Assembly (NCBI GenBank): GCA_009782695.1
Contig: WRIO01000015.1
Location: 1-10,378 of the forward strand
DNA from: Candidatus Cloacimonadota bacterium
GTDB taxonomy: Bacteria; Cloacimonadota; Cloacimonadia; Cloacimonadales; WRIO01
Length of the DNA stretch: 10,378 bases
Direction: 5' to 3'
Every line of letters starts with the position of its first letter. Position 1 is the first letter of the stretch. Below, piece after piece: positions 1 through 7,188 of the stretch. The notes below the pieces were generated by a model. It did not search any database and had not been told where the DNA came from. It saw only the letters and a list, made by a program, of their open reading frames with translations. A program made the position numbers and the translations under genes.

Positions 1-2625
1 TGAGTTTGTTGCATTTGTATTTATAGTCAAAGTTTGACTATATGCTCCAATTTCAGTGGGCGAGAGGGTGAGGTTAAAGTACTGGCTCATATTAGCGGGG
101 ATAGTGATAGTTTGTGGGCTAACCGTGACTTCTGCAGGAGCGATGAAAGAAGTGACCTCCAGTGGCAGACTACCTACATTTTGCAGTTGTAAAGTTTTGG
201 TCAAAGAGCTGTTTTGATTTATATTACCATAACTTAAATTCCCGAGCAGACTGTAATAGACACCTGGTTCCGCATCAGTGATTAAAAGCTGGATATTTGC
301 TAGGTAATTCATCGGGTGCTCAATATTAAATGGCACAGGGATATCATTACTCTCATCGAAAAATTCCTGGAGTGAGCCATTGTGCCAGCCCAGTGACCTG
401 TTAGTGCTGACTTGGCTGGCGTAAAAGCCAGCATTATAATTGCCATAAGATACTGGATTTGCTCTTTTATACACAGCTATGACGAGATTGTCACCTCTAT
501 AATAAAAAGGATAATCTAGAACTATTTCCACCCAACCAGCAGTTCCTATCACAAAATTAACTCGTCCTTCGTAAACCTGCTCCAAGCTCGACATAGGTAT
601 AAAGTCCAAGCTATGTGTCATGGTGGTCGCTTCGGTGTTCCCCATCCAAATCTTCCAGTTCCGACTATACTCATTATTTATTGAGTTATTCCCATTAAAA
701 TGATAACTGATACTGGTCAACATCCCATTTCCGGTGCTTATCTCTTCTGATAGATAGATAGATTGCGTGTAACTATTGACATCAAACATACTAATAGGTA
801 ACTCACGGGAGCTATTTCCTGTTCCAGAGCCGATGATGATCAACCCTTCGGGGTAAACAATAGCCTGTATATTCACTTCTTTCTGTGGTGCATTTGCAGC
901 GTTTGAATATATTATCAAGCTTTCATTATAAGCACCTTCGACAGTTGGTGACATAGTGACAGTAAAGGTGTGGCTTTCACCAGGGAGAATAGTGGCAGTC
1001 AGGGGGTTAATCTCGATGTCTGCAGGAGTGGTGAAGGAAGTGATGACAAGTGGTAAGCTACCCGAATTACGGACTGTCAGTGGTCTGTCGTAAGTACTAT
1101 TTATATAAACCTCTTGAAAGTTTAAAGTATTTAACACATTGACATAAGGTGCGGGTTCTACGGGTGTCATCAATATATGGATATTTGGAGTCATATTTAT
1201 AGGGTTATAAGCGTTCGAAGGCACAGGTATGGGGTTACTCTCATCGAAGGGTGATACAAGTTCGTTGTTGAACCAGCGTAGTGTCCTTCTGACACCTCTT
1301 TCTGATGCATAAAAGCCAGAACCATCATGACCGCCCCAAACGGTGTTTATTTCTTTATATACAGCTATGACTAAGTTGTCCCCATTATATACAAAAGGAG
1401 TATCGAGGTTTATCTGCACCCAACCGGGCGTGCCAAACACAAAATCTACGCGACCATCAAATACTTCGACCATTTCAGTAAGCAGTAAAAAGTCCATAGA
1501 GTTTGCAAATTCCGTAGCAGTAGTGACACCCATCCAGATTTTCCAATCTCTGCTTTGCTCATCCCAAATAGAGTCTGCACCATTGTAATCATAAAATATC
1601 TCTGTGATAACTCCATTATCGGTGTTCATCTCCTCTTCTGTATAGATAGATTGGGTGTAAGTATTGCGATGATCAAAGCTTATAGGTAACCCTAAATAGT
1701 CAAAGCTCGTGCCAGAGCCTATGATGATCATACCTTCGGGATATACTTCAGCATTAATAGTTACTGTCCTTGCTGAGGTATATACAGCATTTGAATTTAT
1801 TATCAGATTTTCAGTAAAAACACCGAGAACAGTGGGGGATAGCGTGACAGTAAAGGTGTGGCTTTCTCCCGCAGGGATAGTGGCAGTTTGGGAATCGACT
1901 GTCACACCCTCAGGAGTAGTAAAAGAGTTGATGATCAATGGCTGGTCGCCGACATTTCGAACCTCCAAGGGACTGCTATAAGTTTGATTTAAGTTCACTA
2001 CTGCGTAGTTAATGTTGTTTGGGGTTGATATATAAGCACCTGGGTCACCTTCTGAAAAAGCAAGTTTAGTATTTGATCTGATAGAGTGGGGAGGGAGTGG
2101 ATTTGATGGCACGGGTATGGGATTGCTGTCGTCGAAAGCTGGGGGGGTGTCGTCATTATTCCAAAGCAATGTCCTATTTGCTGTAATAAAGCTATTATAA
2201 AAACCTGTATGATTATAACCATCTTCGGGGTAAGCAGTCTTATAAATAGCTATCACTATGTTTTCACCTTCATAAACAAAGGGAATATCCAGCTCTATAT
2301 CCACCCAACCTGCTGTGCCTAATATAAAACCAACTGGACCGTGATAAACCTCGACCATCTCTGTCAAAGGTATAAAGTCCATATTGTGTGTGAAAGTGCT
2401 CTTATAAGTGTTCCCCAACCATATTCGCCAGTTTCTACTATTTTCAGCATTTGGGTCACTACCTCCGTTGTAGTGGTAATATATATTTGTCACTATTCTA
2501 TTAGTTGTGTTTATCTCATCACTCATGTAGATAGATTGGCAGAAACTATTATTATAAAACATCGTGACGGGAAACCCATAATTATCATTATTTGTTCCGC
2601 TACCGATAGTTACAGTGCCTTCAGG
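1..2625 (-). repeat. Three tandem ~296-codon repeat units inside the secreted protein
   Basis: The units begin at the recurring PEG...IxIGSGT motif: 2625-1741 (885 bases), 1740-850 (891 bases) and 849-1 (last unit incomplete, missing roughly a dozen codons). Each pairs one lectin- or jelly-roll-like beta domain with one ASH-like beta sandwich. Units 2 and 3 still share exact DNA runs of about 20 bases, for example the stretch coding for SHTFTVT near 961-978 and 1850-1878. Unit 1 is more diverged at its start (GTVTIGSGT rather than IIIGSGT). The pattern suggests duplication of the whole two-domain unit, with exchange or recent copying more likely between units 2 and 3. Confidence 0.9.
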
Positions 2626-3552
2626 TTCTGTGGTAAAAGACCATACAGGGCAGTCTGCGGCATCGCCAAAAGAGTTAAAAGGTATCACTTGCCAAAAGAT
2701 AGTTGTATTGCTTGGCAGAAGTGCCGGTGGAGTGTAAAAGTTGACATAGCCGACATTTACTTCTGAGTCAGCTGGCGGTGGATTGGTCGTGCCATATCTG
2801 ATTTTAAAGCCAGAGGGGGTGGCACTTTCATAAGGATGTGCCCATTGAAAGGAAGTATCTGCAGTCACCATGCCGAAACCATTTGTAGGAGATACACAAG
2901 TGGAAGGGAAAGGTACCTCTGGCGCTAGCTCATAAGTGATCATGACATTGTCGATACCAATAGGTGGATTGGTAAGTCCATTAAAAGTATTCCGCCAAGT
3001 GAATTGCAACCTTTTGGTCTGTCCTGCTGCCATAGAAGCAGGTATATTGATAGTGACAGGTGTCCAAGTGCTAGCGCTTAAGCCATTATTAGCATTCCAA
3101 AAGTCTCGATGACCTATTGCACCGACTTGGTCTTCATCTGCCGCCCAATAAAAAGAATCGTAACATCCCACCACAGGCACAGGGACAAAATCAGCTGGTT
3201 TTAAGTAAACTCTCATATAATCGTAGGAATAATACCCTCCACAGATCGCATCAAATGTCAGCCTGATGTTGATGGCATTGGCTGGAAATTCGTGCAAGGT
3301 TGTGTAAACATGGGTTCTGTTACCAGTATAGCTAAAGTAGTGGTGCGTGGCACCGTTTGTATCCGATACATAAAGTGCACCTGTGGTATTCGCGGTTGCG
3401 TTTGTCCCATGAACCCACTTATTTTGAGCTTCACCATTTACAAATGTCCAGTGCTCTGAACCTTCGTTCAGGTTATCATAAAAGTGGATTATCTGCCCGA
3501 ACACCCCTTTGAAAATAAAAAAAGCTAGCAGTAAAACCAGATACTTTTTCAT
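1..3552 (-). CDS. Secreted multidomain repeat protein, C-terminus cut off by window edge
   Basis: The frame stays open from ATG 3550-3552 to base 1: 1184 codons and no stop in the window, so the C-terminus is missing. The start is set by AGGAGGA at 3561-3567, eight bases upstream. Residues 1-19 are a Sec signal peptide (MKK, then a hydrophobic run, cleavage likely after VFG). Residues about 22-207 resemble the choice-of-anchor-J/cleaved-adhesin beta-sandwich (FYDNLNEG...W near the start, PIGIDNVMITYE at the end). Residues about 209-308 resemble fibronectin type III. Three tandem units follow at 310-604, 605-901 and 902-1184+. Each has a ~190-residue beta-rich part (GSGT, NWKIWMG, GTxGWVxIxLD, NLVIAVYK, FDESNPIPVPSN) and a ~100-residue ASH/choice-of-anchor-D-like part (PLxVRNxGxxPL, SHTFTVTLSPT). 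This architecture is typical of surface or secreted proteins in Cloacimonadota and Bacteroidota. No enzyme motif was recognised, and a C-terminal sorting domain cannot be assessed. The adhesin role is an inference. Confidence 0.93.
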   Translation of the reverse strand, partial: MKKYLVLLLAFFIFKGVFGQIIHFYDNLNEGSEHWTFVNGEAQNKWVHGTNATANTTGALYVSDTNGATHHYFSYTGNRTHVYTTLHEFPANAINIRLTFDAICGGYYSYDYMRVYLKPADFVPVPVVGCYDSFYWAADEDQVGAIGHRDFWNANNGLSASTWTPVTINIPASMAAGQTKRLQFTWRNTFNGLTNPPIGIDNVMITYELAPEVPFPSTCVSPTNGFGMVTADTSFQWAHPYESATPSGFKIRYGTTNPPPADSEVNVGYVNFYTPPALLPSNTTIFWQVIPFNSFGDAADCPVWSFTTEPEGTVTIGSGTNNDNYGFPVTMFYNNSFCQSIYMSDEINTTNRIVTNIYYHYNGGSDPNAENSRNWRIWLGNTYKSTFTHNMDFIPLTEMVEVYHGPVGFILGTAGWVDIELDIPFVYEGENIVIAIYKTAYPEDGYNHTGFYNSFITANRTLLWNNDDTPPAFDDSNPIPVPSNPLPPHSIRSNTKLAFSEGDPGAYISTPNNINYAVVNLNQTYSSPLEVRNVGDQPLIINSFTTPEGVTVDSQTATIPAGESHTFTVTLSPTVLGVFTENLIINSNAVYTSARTVTINAEVYPEGMIIIGSGTSFDYLGLPISFDHRNTYTQSIYTEEEMNTDNGVITEIFYDYNGADSIWDEQSRDWKIWMGVTTATEFANSMDFLLLTEMVEVFDGRVDFVFGTPGWVQINLDTPFVYNGDNLVIAVYKEINTVWGGHDGSGFYASERGVRRTLRWFNNELVSPFDESNPIPVPSNAYNPINMTPNIHILMTPVEPAPYVNVLNTLNFQEVYINSTYDRPLTVRNSGSLPLVITSFTTPADIEINPLTATILPGESHTFTVTMSPTVEGAYNESLIIYSNAANAPQKEVNIQAIVYPEGLIIIGSGTGNSSRELPISMFDVNSYTQSIYLSEEISTGNGMLTSISYHFNGNNSINNEYSRNWKIWMGNTEATTMTHSLDFIPMSSLEQVYEGRVNFVIGTAGWVEIVLDYPFYYRGDNLVIAVYKRANPVSYGNYNAGFYASQVSTNRSLGWHNGSLQEFFDESNDIPVPFNIEHPMNYLANIQLLITDAEPGVYYSLLGNLSYGNINQNSSLTKTLQLQNVGSLPLEVTSFIAPAEVTVSPQTITIPANMSQYFNLTLSPTEIGAYSQTLTINTNATNS

Positions 3553-3584
3553 ATAAACTTTCCTCCTGTTTACTATAGAATGTC

Positions 3585-3613
3585 ATTTTCCGTTTTTGAT
3601 ATATTTTTGTCAA
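3585..3613 (-). promoter_or_regulatory. Candidate sigma70-type promoter of the secreted repeat protein
   Basis: On the minus strand a perfect TTGACA lies at 3613-3608. A 17-base spacer separates it from GAAAAT at 3590-3585, which matches four of six bases of the -10 consensus. A strong Shine-Dalgarno (AGGAGGA, 3567-3561) and the ATG at 3552 follow. The -35 box is convincing; the -10 box is weak, so the exact promoter is tentative. Organisms of this group may use a different -10 sequence. Confidence 0.4.
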
Positions 3614-3678
3614 GATTTTTTTGATAACTCAACATCCTGATAAACTCCGATAGCTACTATTTAAAACTTGACAAAAAT
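3603..3678. promoter_or_regulatory. 12-bp inverted repeat carrying outward-facing -35-like boxes between divergent genes
   Basis: ATTTTTGTCAAG at 3603-3614 is the exact reverse complement of CTTGACAAAAAT at 3667-3678, with 52 bases between. Each arm holds a TTGACA reading outward, one toward the repeat-protein gene on the minus strand and one toward lptD on the plus strand. A further TTGTCAA at 3694-3700 pairs with 3668-3674 as a 7-bp inverted repeat. The plus-strand TTGACA has no good -10 at standard spacing, with only three of six matches at 16 or 18 bases. The arms may be paired -35 boxes, or operator half-sites of a shared regulator. The 163-base spacer shows nothing else. Confidence 0.4.
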
Positions 3679-3715
3679 CCGACCCTAAAAAAATTGTCAA
3701 ATCTGAGAATATACA

Positions 3716-6172
3716 ATGATAAAGCGACAAATAGCCTATAAAAATAACGAATGGTTTGGATTATTTGCCCAGCAGATAATTACGGGCAAGCTATTAATAT
3801 GGGCATTCATGTTTATGTGCCCTGTCGTAACTATATATGCTGATGATATAGATATTTTTACCACAGAAGCAGATTCGCTTAACTTTAATTTCGCTGAAAC
3901 AGTAGAGATGGATTCCCTATATTATGAATCAGATTTTCTGGATTATTTAGTCGAAAAAGAGACTATTTTTTTAAAAGGCAGTGCCAAAGTCACTTATGGC
4001 ACATCTATCATCACAGCTGATTCCATAGCTATCGATTTTTCCACAAATCAAGCCACTGCTTATGGGCATATAGTGATGGAAGACCTTGACCAGCTATTTC
4101 TCGGGTCGTCTGCATATTATGATATCCAGTCACAGAAAGGCATAGTCACAGATGGGGCAAGCCGTTTTGAGCTTGGCTATTATTATGGGGATGAGATACG
4201 CAAGGTGGGTGACAATGTCTTTGATGTAGATGACGGACGCTTTACCACCTGCGATGCAAAGCATCCCCACTTTGATTTTCGGTCGCACACTATGAGGGTA
4301 TATCGTGATCACATGGTGGTGGCAAAGCCTATCATTTTCTATGTCAATGATTTCCCTATTTTTGCTCTACCTTATGGTTCTTTTAGCATAAAAAGAGGAC
4401 GCGTAAGCGGTTTTCTGATGCCTTCGCCGGGTTGGAGTCAAGGTGATGGCAAATATCTCGATGGTATCGGCTACTTTTATGTGATAAATGACTATGCAGA
4501 TATGACTGCGAGCATGGATTTAAAAGAAAAAACAGGATATAATTACCGCTTTGAATTGCTATATTTGGATAGGTATAAATACAGGGGAAATCTCGATGTG
4601 CAGTATCGCTATAGGTTGCGGGATAGTTACCCAGATGTGCATTATGACGACTGGTCAGTCCGGTATCGGCACTTTCAAAACCTGCCCGAAAAAGCTACCT
4701 TTGATGTCGATATAGACTACAAAACCAGCCGAGAGGTATCTTCGAGTGAGGCAGATCCAAACAAACGATTGCAAGAGTATATCCGCTCTTCTGTTTCATA
4801 TCGAAAACCCTTTAAAACAAGCAGTTTTGCCTCGTCAGGCTCATACACAGAAAACCTTATCACAGACGAAAAGAATATTGTGTTGCCCAGCTTTTCGTAT
4901 AGTATGCCCTCGAAGCCTGTTCACGAGTTTTTCCCCGCAATACCCGACTCCGTTCGGCGACAAAACCACTGGTGGAAGACCTTTTCTTTCAACTGGGGCA
5001 CAGCAGGTATTCACACAGGACGAATCACAGACCACAGCCCTTCGTGGGAACAGATTATCTACAAAAATGAAAAAGATAGCTTGGACAGATATGTGAGTGA
5101 ACATCATGCCGGTATGCGACAAAATGCTACTCTCTCGTGGAATTACACAGCCTTGCGATTTTTAAAGCTCAATAACTCACTCAGCTACCAAGACGCAGTG
5201 ATGGATAGAGACAAAACCGGCAAAACGCTGGTGCACGGCTATTCGTATAGCACCAATAGCTCTGCTTCTTTCACTTTATACGGCATGAGCAGACACCCCT
5301 CATTGCCTATTACAGCGGTACGACACATAGTTACGCCCTCTGCCAGCTTTCGTTTTAGCCCAGATTTTTCTGACCAAAATAAGAATTTTTATAGCTTTGG
5401 CGGGATAGGAGTGTCAGCTGCCAGAAAGACCCGTATGATAGGGCTGTCCCTTGACCAGAGGTGGCAATTCCGTTTAAAACCTGATTCCGAAGGGAACGTA
5501 AAGACTATCAATGACCTTTTGTCGCTACGCACCTCGTCAGGATACAACTTAGAAGCAGAAAAGAGACCTTGGAGTGATATATCACAGTCTGCCACCTTCA
5601 ATCCTGGAAACTACGATGTCGGACTGTTTAAATTTCAGCTTTCTCAAAACTACTCTGCTACCCAGCAAGCATACAACCACCTAAATGTGTCCTCCTGGAG
5701 AGTCAGCACGACAGGGTCAATCTCCGGAGACGCAGTTTATCACGATTATTTCCCCTTGCTACAAAATGATTTTATCACCGGAAATTACTTTCCGCTCGAA
5801 GATTCCCTCTCTATCATGGATCAACAAATTCGCACTATAAATGACATGGAGAAGCTCGATAAGCCGGGCAACTGGTCTCTCACACCCTCACACGAATACA
5901 GCTATGACCGTATACGTAAGCAAAAATCGCAAAGGCTGAATACTTCCACTTCCGCAAAGCTGACCACCCACTGGACAGTGTCACATAGCCTGTATTACGA
6001 CCTGCAAGACAAAAGACTGATGTCCCAAAATTACAATATCACCCGTGATTTGCACTGCTGGAAAATCCTTTTTACTTACACCACAGCACCACATTTTTGG
6101 CAGTATTCACTGCTTCTTTACAATATAAAGCTCCCTGAACTAAAGGTGAAAAATGACGATAATTCCCGGTGA
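3716..6172 (+). CDS. lptD: LPS-assembly outer-membrane protein LptD
   Basis: This 818-residue protein is the outer-membrane end of the Lpt bridge, where LptD with LptE inserts lipopolysaccharide into the outer leaflet. Residues about 25-42 form a hydrophobic signal segment ending YA before DDID, after an unusually long basic N-terminal region. Residues about 82-200 are the OstA/LptA-like periplasmic beta-jellyroll (KETIFLKGSAKVTYG, ITADSIAID, ATAYG). The family core follows, with FTTCDAKHPHFDF (176-188), FYVNDFPIFALPYG (208-221) and GFLMPSPGWS (232-241). The rest is a beta-barrel with alternating aromatic strands, ending LHCWKILFTYT...LLLYNIKLPELK. The start has only a weak Shine-Dalgarno (GAG about 10 bases upstream). 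A later in-frame Met at residue 32 or 34 would lose most of the signal sequence, so 3716 is preferred. It is divergent from the repeat protein and upstream of the gmhB-like gene, consistent with an envelope operon. The length is typical of the family. Confidence 0.95.
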   Translation: MIKRQIAYKNNEWFGLFAQQIITGKLLIWAFMFMCPVVTIYADDIDIFTTEADSLNFNFAETVEMDSLYYESDFLDYLVEKETIFLKGSAKVTYGTSIITADSIAIDFSTNQATAYGHIVMEDLDQLFLGSSAYYDIQSQKGIVTDGASRFELGYYYGDEIRKVGDNVFDVDDGRFTTCDAKHPHFDFRSHTMRVYRDHMVVAKPIIFYVNDFPIFALPYGSFSIKRGRVSGFLMPSPGWSQGDGKYLDGIGYFYVINDYADMTASMDLKEKTGYNYRFELLYLDRYKYRGNLDVQYRYRLRDSYPDVHYDDWSVRYRHFQNLPEKATFDVDIDYKTSREVSSSEADPNKRLQEYIRSSVSYRKPFKTSSFASSGSYTENLITDEKNIVLPSFSYSMPSKPVHEFFPAIPDSVRRQNHWWKTFSFNWGTAGIHTGRITDHSPSWEQIIYKNEKDSLDRYVSEHHAGMRQNATLSWNYTALRFLKLNNSLSYQDAVMDRDKTGKTLVHGYSYSTNSSASFTLYGMSRHPSLPITAVRHIVTPSASFRFSPDFSDQNKNFYSFGGIGVSAARKTRMIGLSLDQRWQFRLKPDSEGNVKTINDLLSLRTSSGYNLEAEKRPWSDISQSATFNPGNYDVGLFKFQLSQNYSATQQAYNHLNVSSWRVSTTGSISGDAVYHDYFPLLQNDFITGNYFPLEDSLSIMDQQIRTINDMEKLDKPGNWSLTPSHEYSYDRIRKQKSQRLNTSTSAKLTTHWTVSHSLYYDLQDKRLMSQNYNITRDLHCWKILFTYTTAPHFWQYSLLLYNIKLPELKVKNDDNSR

Positions 6173-6245
6173 TATGACTATTTTTAACTTCCTAGAGAAG
6201 GATTACCTAAGCCTTCCTAAATATTCTCCGAAGGAACAGGGATAA
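6153..6245 (+). CDS. Possible 30-codon ORF or truncated gene remnant between lptD and gmhB
   Basis: ATG at 6153 is preceded by AAGGTG at 6143-6148, a usable Shine-Dalgarno. The ORF overlaps the end of lptD by 20 bases and stops with TAA at 6243-6245, two bases before the gmhB start, so ribosomes could pass from lptD through it to gmhB. The product contains NFLEKDYLSLPKYSPKEQG. From memory this resembles the first residues of HisC-type aminotransferases, where a Y-x-P-G-E-Q motif precedes the PLP-fold core. It could be a coupling leader peptide, a stump of a lost aminotransferase gene, or chance. No conservation evidence is available here. Confidence 0.3.
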   Translation: MTIIPGDMTIFNFLEKDYLSLPKYSPKEQG

Positions 6246-6247
6246 GT

Positions 6248-6823
6248 ATGAAAGCGATGTTTTTAGACAGAGACGGAACTATAAACCACGATGATCACGG
6301 GTATATAAAGTCCCTTACTGGATTTCGGCTCTTTGATTTTACGGCTACTGCCATCAAAATATTCAATGAATTAGATTACAAAACAATAGTTGTCTCAAAC
6401 CAAGCAGGTGTAGCAAAAGGCTTTTATACTATACCCGAAGTCGATGCCGTAAACAGATATATGTGCGAGCAGCTGGAGAAGGAAAATGCTTTTCTCGATA
6501 TGATCCTTTATAGCCCTTATCACCCAGAAGGCTCTGTGCCACCATACAACGTCCCTCATATCTCTCGTAAACCACTGCCGGGTATGTTTTTTACTGCCCT
6601 GCATACCTTTCCTATAAAAGCTAGTCTATCCTATATGATAGGCGACAAAGATACTGACATTGAGTTCGGTAAGAAGGTGGGACTTACTACGATTTTGGTA
6701 AAAACAGGAAACGGTGCCGACACCTGGAACAATAGAAAAAGCTGCAAAGTGATGCCCGATTTTGTGGTAGAAAATTTGCTTTCAGCTGCTATTTTGATAA
6801 AAACTCATTTACAGACAAAGTAA
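6248..6823 (+). CDS. gmhB: HAD IIIA phosphatase, GmhB/HisB-N family (probable heptose-1,7-bisphosphate 7-phosphatase)
   Basis: The 191-residue length fits GmhB, a cytoplasmic phosphatase that removes the 7-phosphate from D-glycero-D-manno-heptose 1,7-bisphosphate in ADP-heptose synthesis for the LPS core. HAD motifs are complete: nucleophile and acid D7 and D9 in FLDRDGTIN, motif II S50-N51 in VVSNQAG, motif III K108 in RKPLPG, and motif IV D133 and D137 in GDKDTD. The loop normally holding a structural zinc is present at normal length, but the expected Cys, His, Cys, Cys are Ser89, Tyr91, His104 and Ser106. The neighbour lptD supports an LPS role. The HisB-N histidinol-phosphatase family is the main alternative, since substrate cannot be read from sequence alone. 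The start is ATG 6248, with purine-rich AAGGAACAGGGA upstream inside the preceding small ORF, which suggests translational coupling. Confidence 0.85.
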   Translation: MKAMFLDRDGTINHDDHGYIKSLTGFRLFDFTATAIKIFNELDYKTIVVSNQAGVAKGFYTIPEVDAVNRYMCEQLEKENAFLDMILYSPYHPEGSVPPYNVPHISRKPLPGMFFTALHTFPIKASLSYMIGDKDTDIEFGKKVGLTTILVKTGNGADTWNNRKSCKVMPDFVVENLLSAAILIKTHLQTK

Positions 6824-7181
6824 AAAAGCAACCCCTACCTTGATACGAAAAAATAAAGCTTTTTAGTGAAATAATAACTTTATGAAAATATTCCACAACG
6901 GTGGTTTGTAACGTCATATATTATATTATGTTTGAGCAGAGACCAAGCAAGGGGCATCGGAGAAGGTCAGACCTAGTCCGATGCCCCTTGCTTGTTACTT
7001 CCTTTATTTCCTTATTTTATAGGCAGTTGTGAAAACTCATATTTATAAAAGTTATTACACTATATAAAATATGTCTTTAGGTGAAAATATCAATGATTTT
7101 TTACAGTCCACCCTTCCTAATTGTAGGGGAATTTATATCCGTGCGGAACACACCACATTTCTAATTTCTAATTTCTAATTT
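6824..7181. other. AT-rich intergenic region between convergent genes
   Basis: These 358 bases separate the 3' ends of gmhB (plus) and trmJ (minus). They hold a strong 18-bp inverted repeat (6944-6994), a degenerate CCTA/TAGG hairpin at 7111-7130 and most of one copy of a 54-bp dispersed repeat (7135-7188). The rest is A/T-rich with no coding signal. The few ORFs of 34-36 codons run into the repeats and do not look real. No tRNA or recognisable regulatory RNA was seen. Confidence 0.7.
6944..6994. terminator. Perfect 18-bp inverted repeat, probable bidirectional terminator
   Basis: CAAGCAAGGGGCATCGGA (6944-6961) is exactly complementary to TCCGATGCCCCTTGCTTG (6977-6994) across a 15-base loop, which itself contains a small AGGT/ACCT stem. 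On the plus strand T-rich sequence follows (TTACTTCCTTTATTT), though not an uninterrupted T run. On the minus strand the sequence after the stem is not T-rich. Its place between convergent genes fits a terminator, mainly for gmhB, about 120 bases after the stop. The long, perfect, GC-rich stem with an imperfect T tract also fits a REP-like palindrome or a stable RNA hairpin. Confidence 0.6.
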
Positions 7182-7188
7182 CTAATTT
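7135..7188. repeat. Dispersed 54-bp repeat, copy A, with four TTTCTAA heptamers
   Basis: It begins ATATCCGTGCGGAACACACC and ends with four tandem TTTCTAA units (7158-7185). It matches copy B (9898-9951) at 51 of 54 positions. The stop codon of trmJ (TAG, 7184-7182) lies inside the fourth heptamer, so the element abuts or replaced the original 3' end of that gene. A degenerate hairpin lies just before it, as with copy B. Confidence 0.85.

Noticed and set aside
1343..2766. Plus-strand ORFs (81, 90 and 141 residues) and a 74-residue minus-strand ORF
   Set aside because: All fall within the continuous minus-strand repeat-protein frame and are shadows of it.
3668..3697. Complete sigma70 promoter for lptD using TTGACA at 3668-3673
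   Set aside because: The -35 is perfect, but no -10 better than three of six matches exists at 16-18 bases, so only the inverted repeat is reported as a regulatory feature.
4746..5122. Overlapping ORFs of 116 and 93 residues on both strands inside lptD
   Set aside because: The lptD frame is intact here with beta-barrel sequence throughout. These frames have no recognisable motifs.
6952..6986. Palindrome at 6944-6994 as an integron attC site or IS end
   Set aside because: No integrase or transposase gene, no attC-type conserved core triplets and no target-site duplication were visible around it.
7071..7178. 35-residue plus-strand ORF with an AT-rich upstream region
   Set aside because: Its second half is coded by the 54-bp dispersed repeat and it ends in the TTTCTAA heptamers. 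There is no Shine-Dalgarno worth the name, so it is most likely a chance frame through repeat DNA.
7158..7185. Tandem TTTCTAA heptamers as a possible CRISPR array or replication iterons
   Set aside because: Units are seven bases with no spacers, so not CRISPR. Only four copies occur, with no replication gene or DnaA-box cluster nearby, so an origin is not supported.
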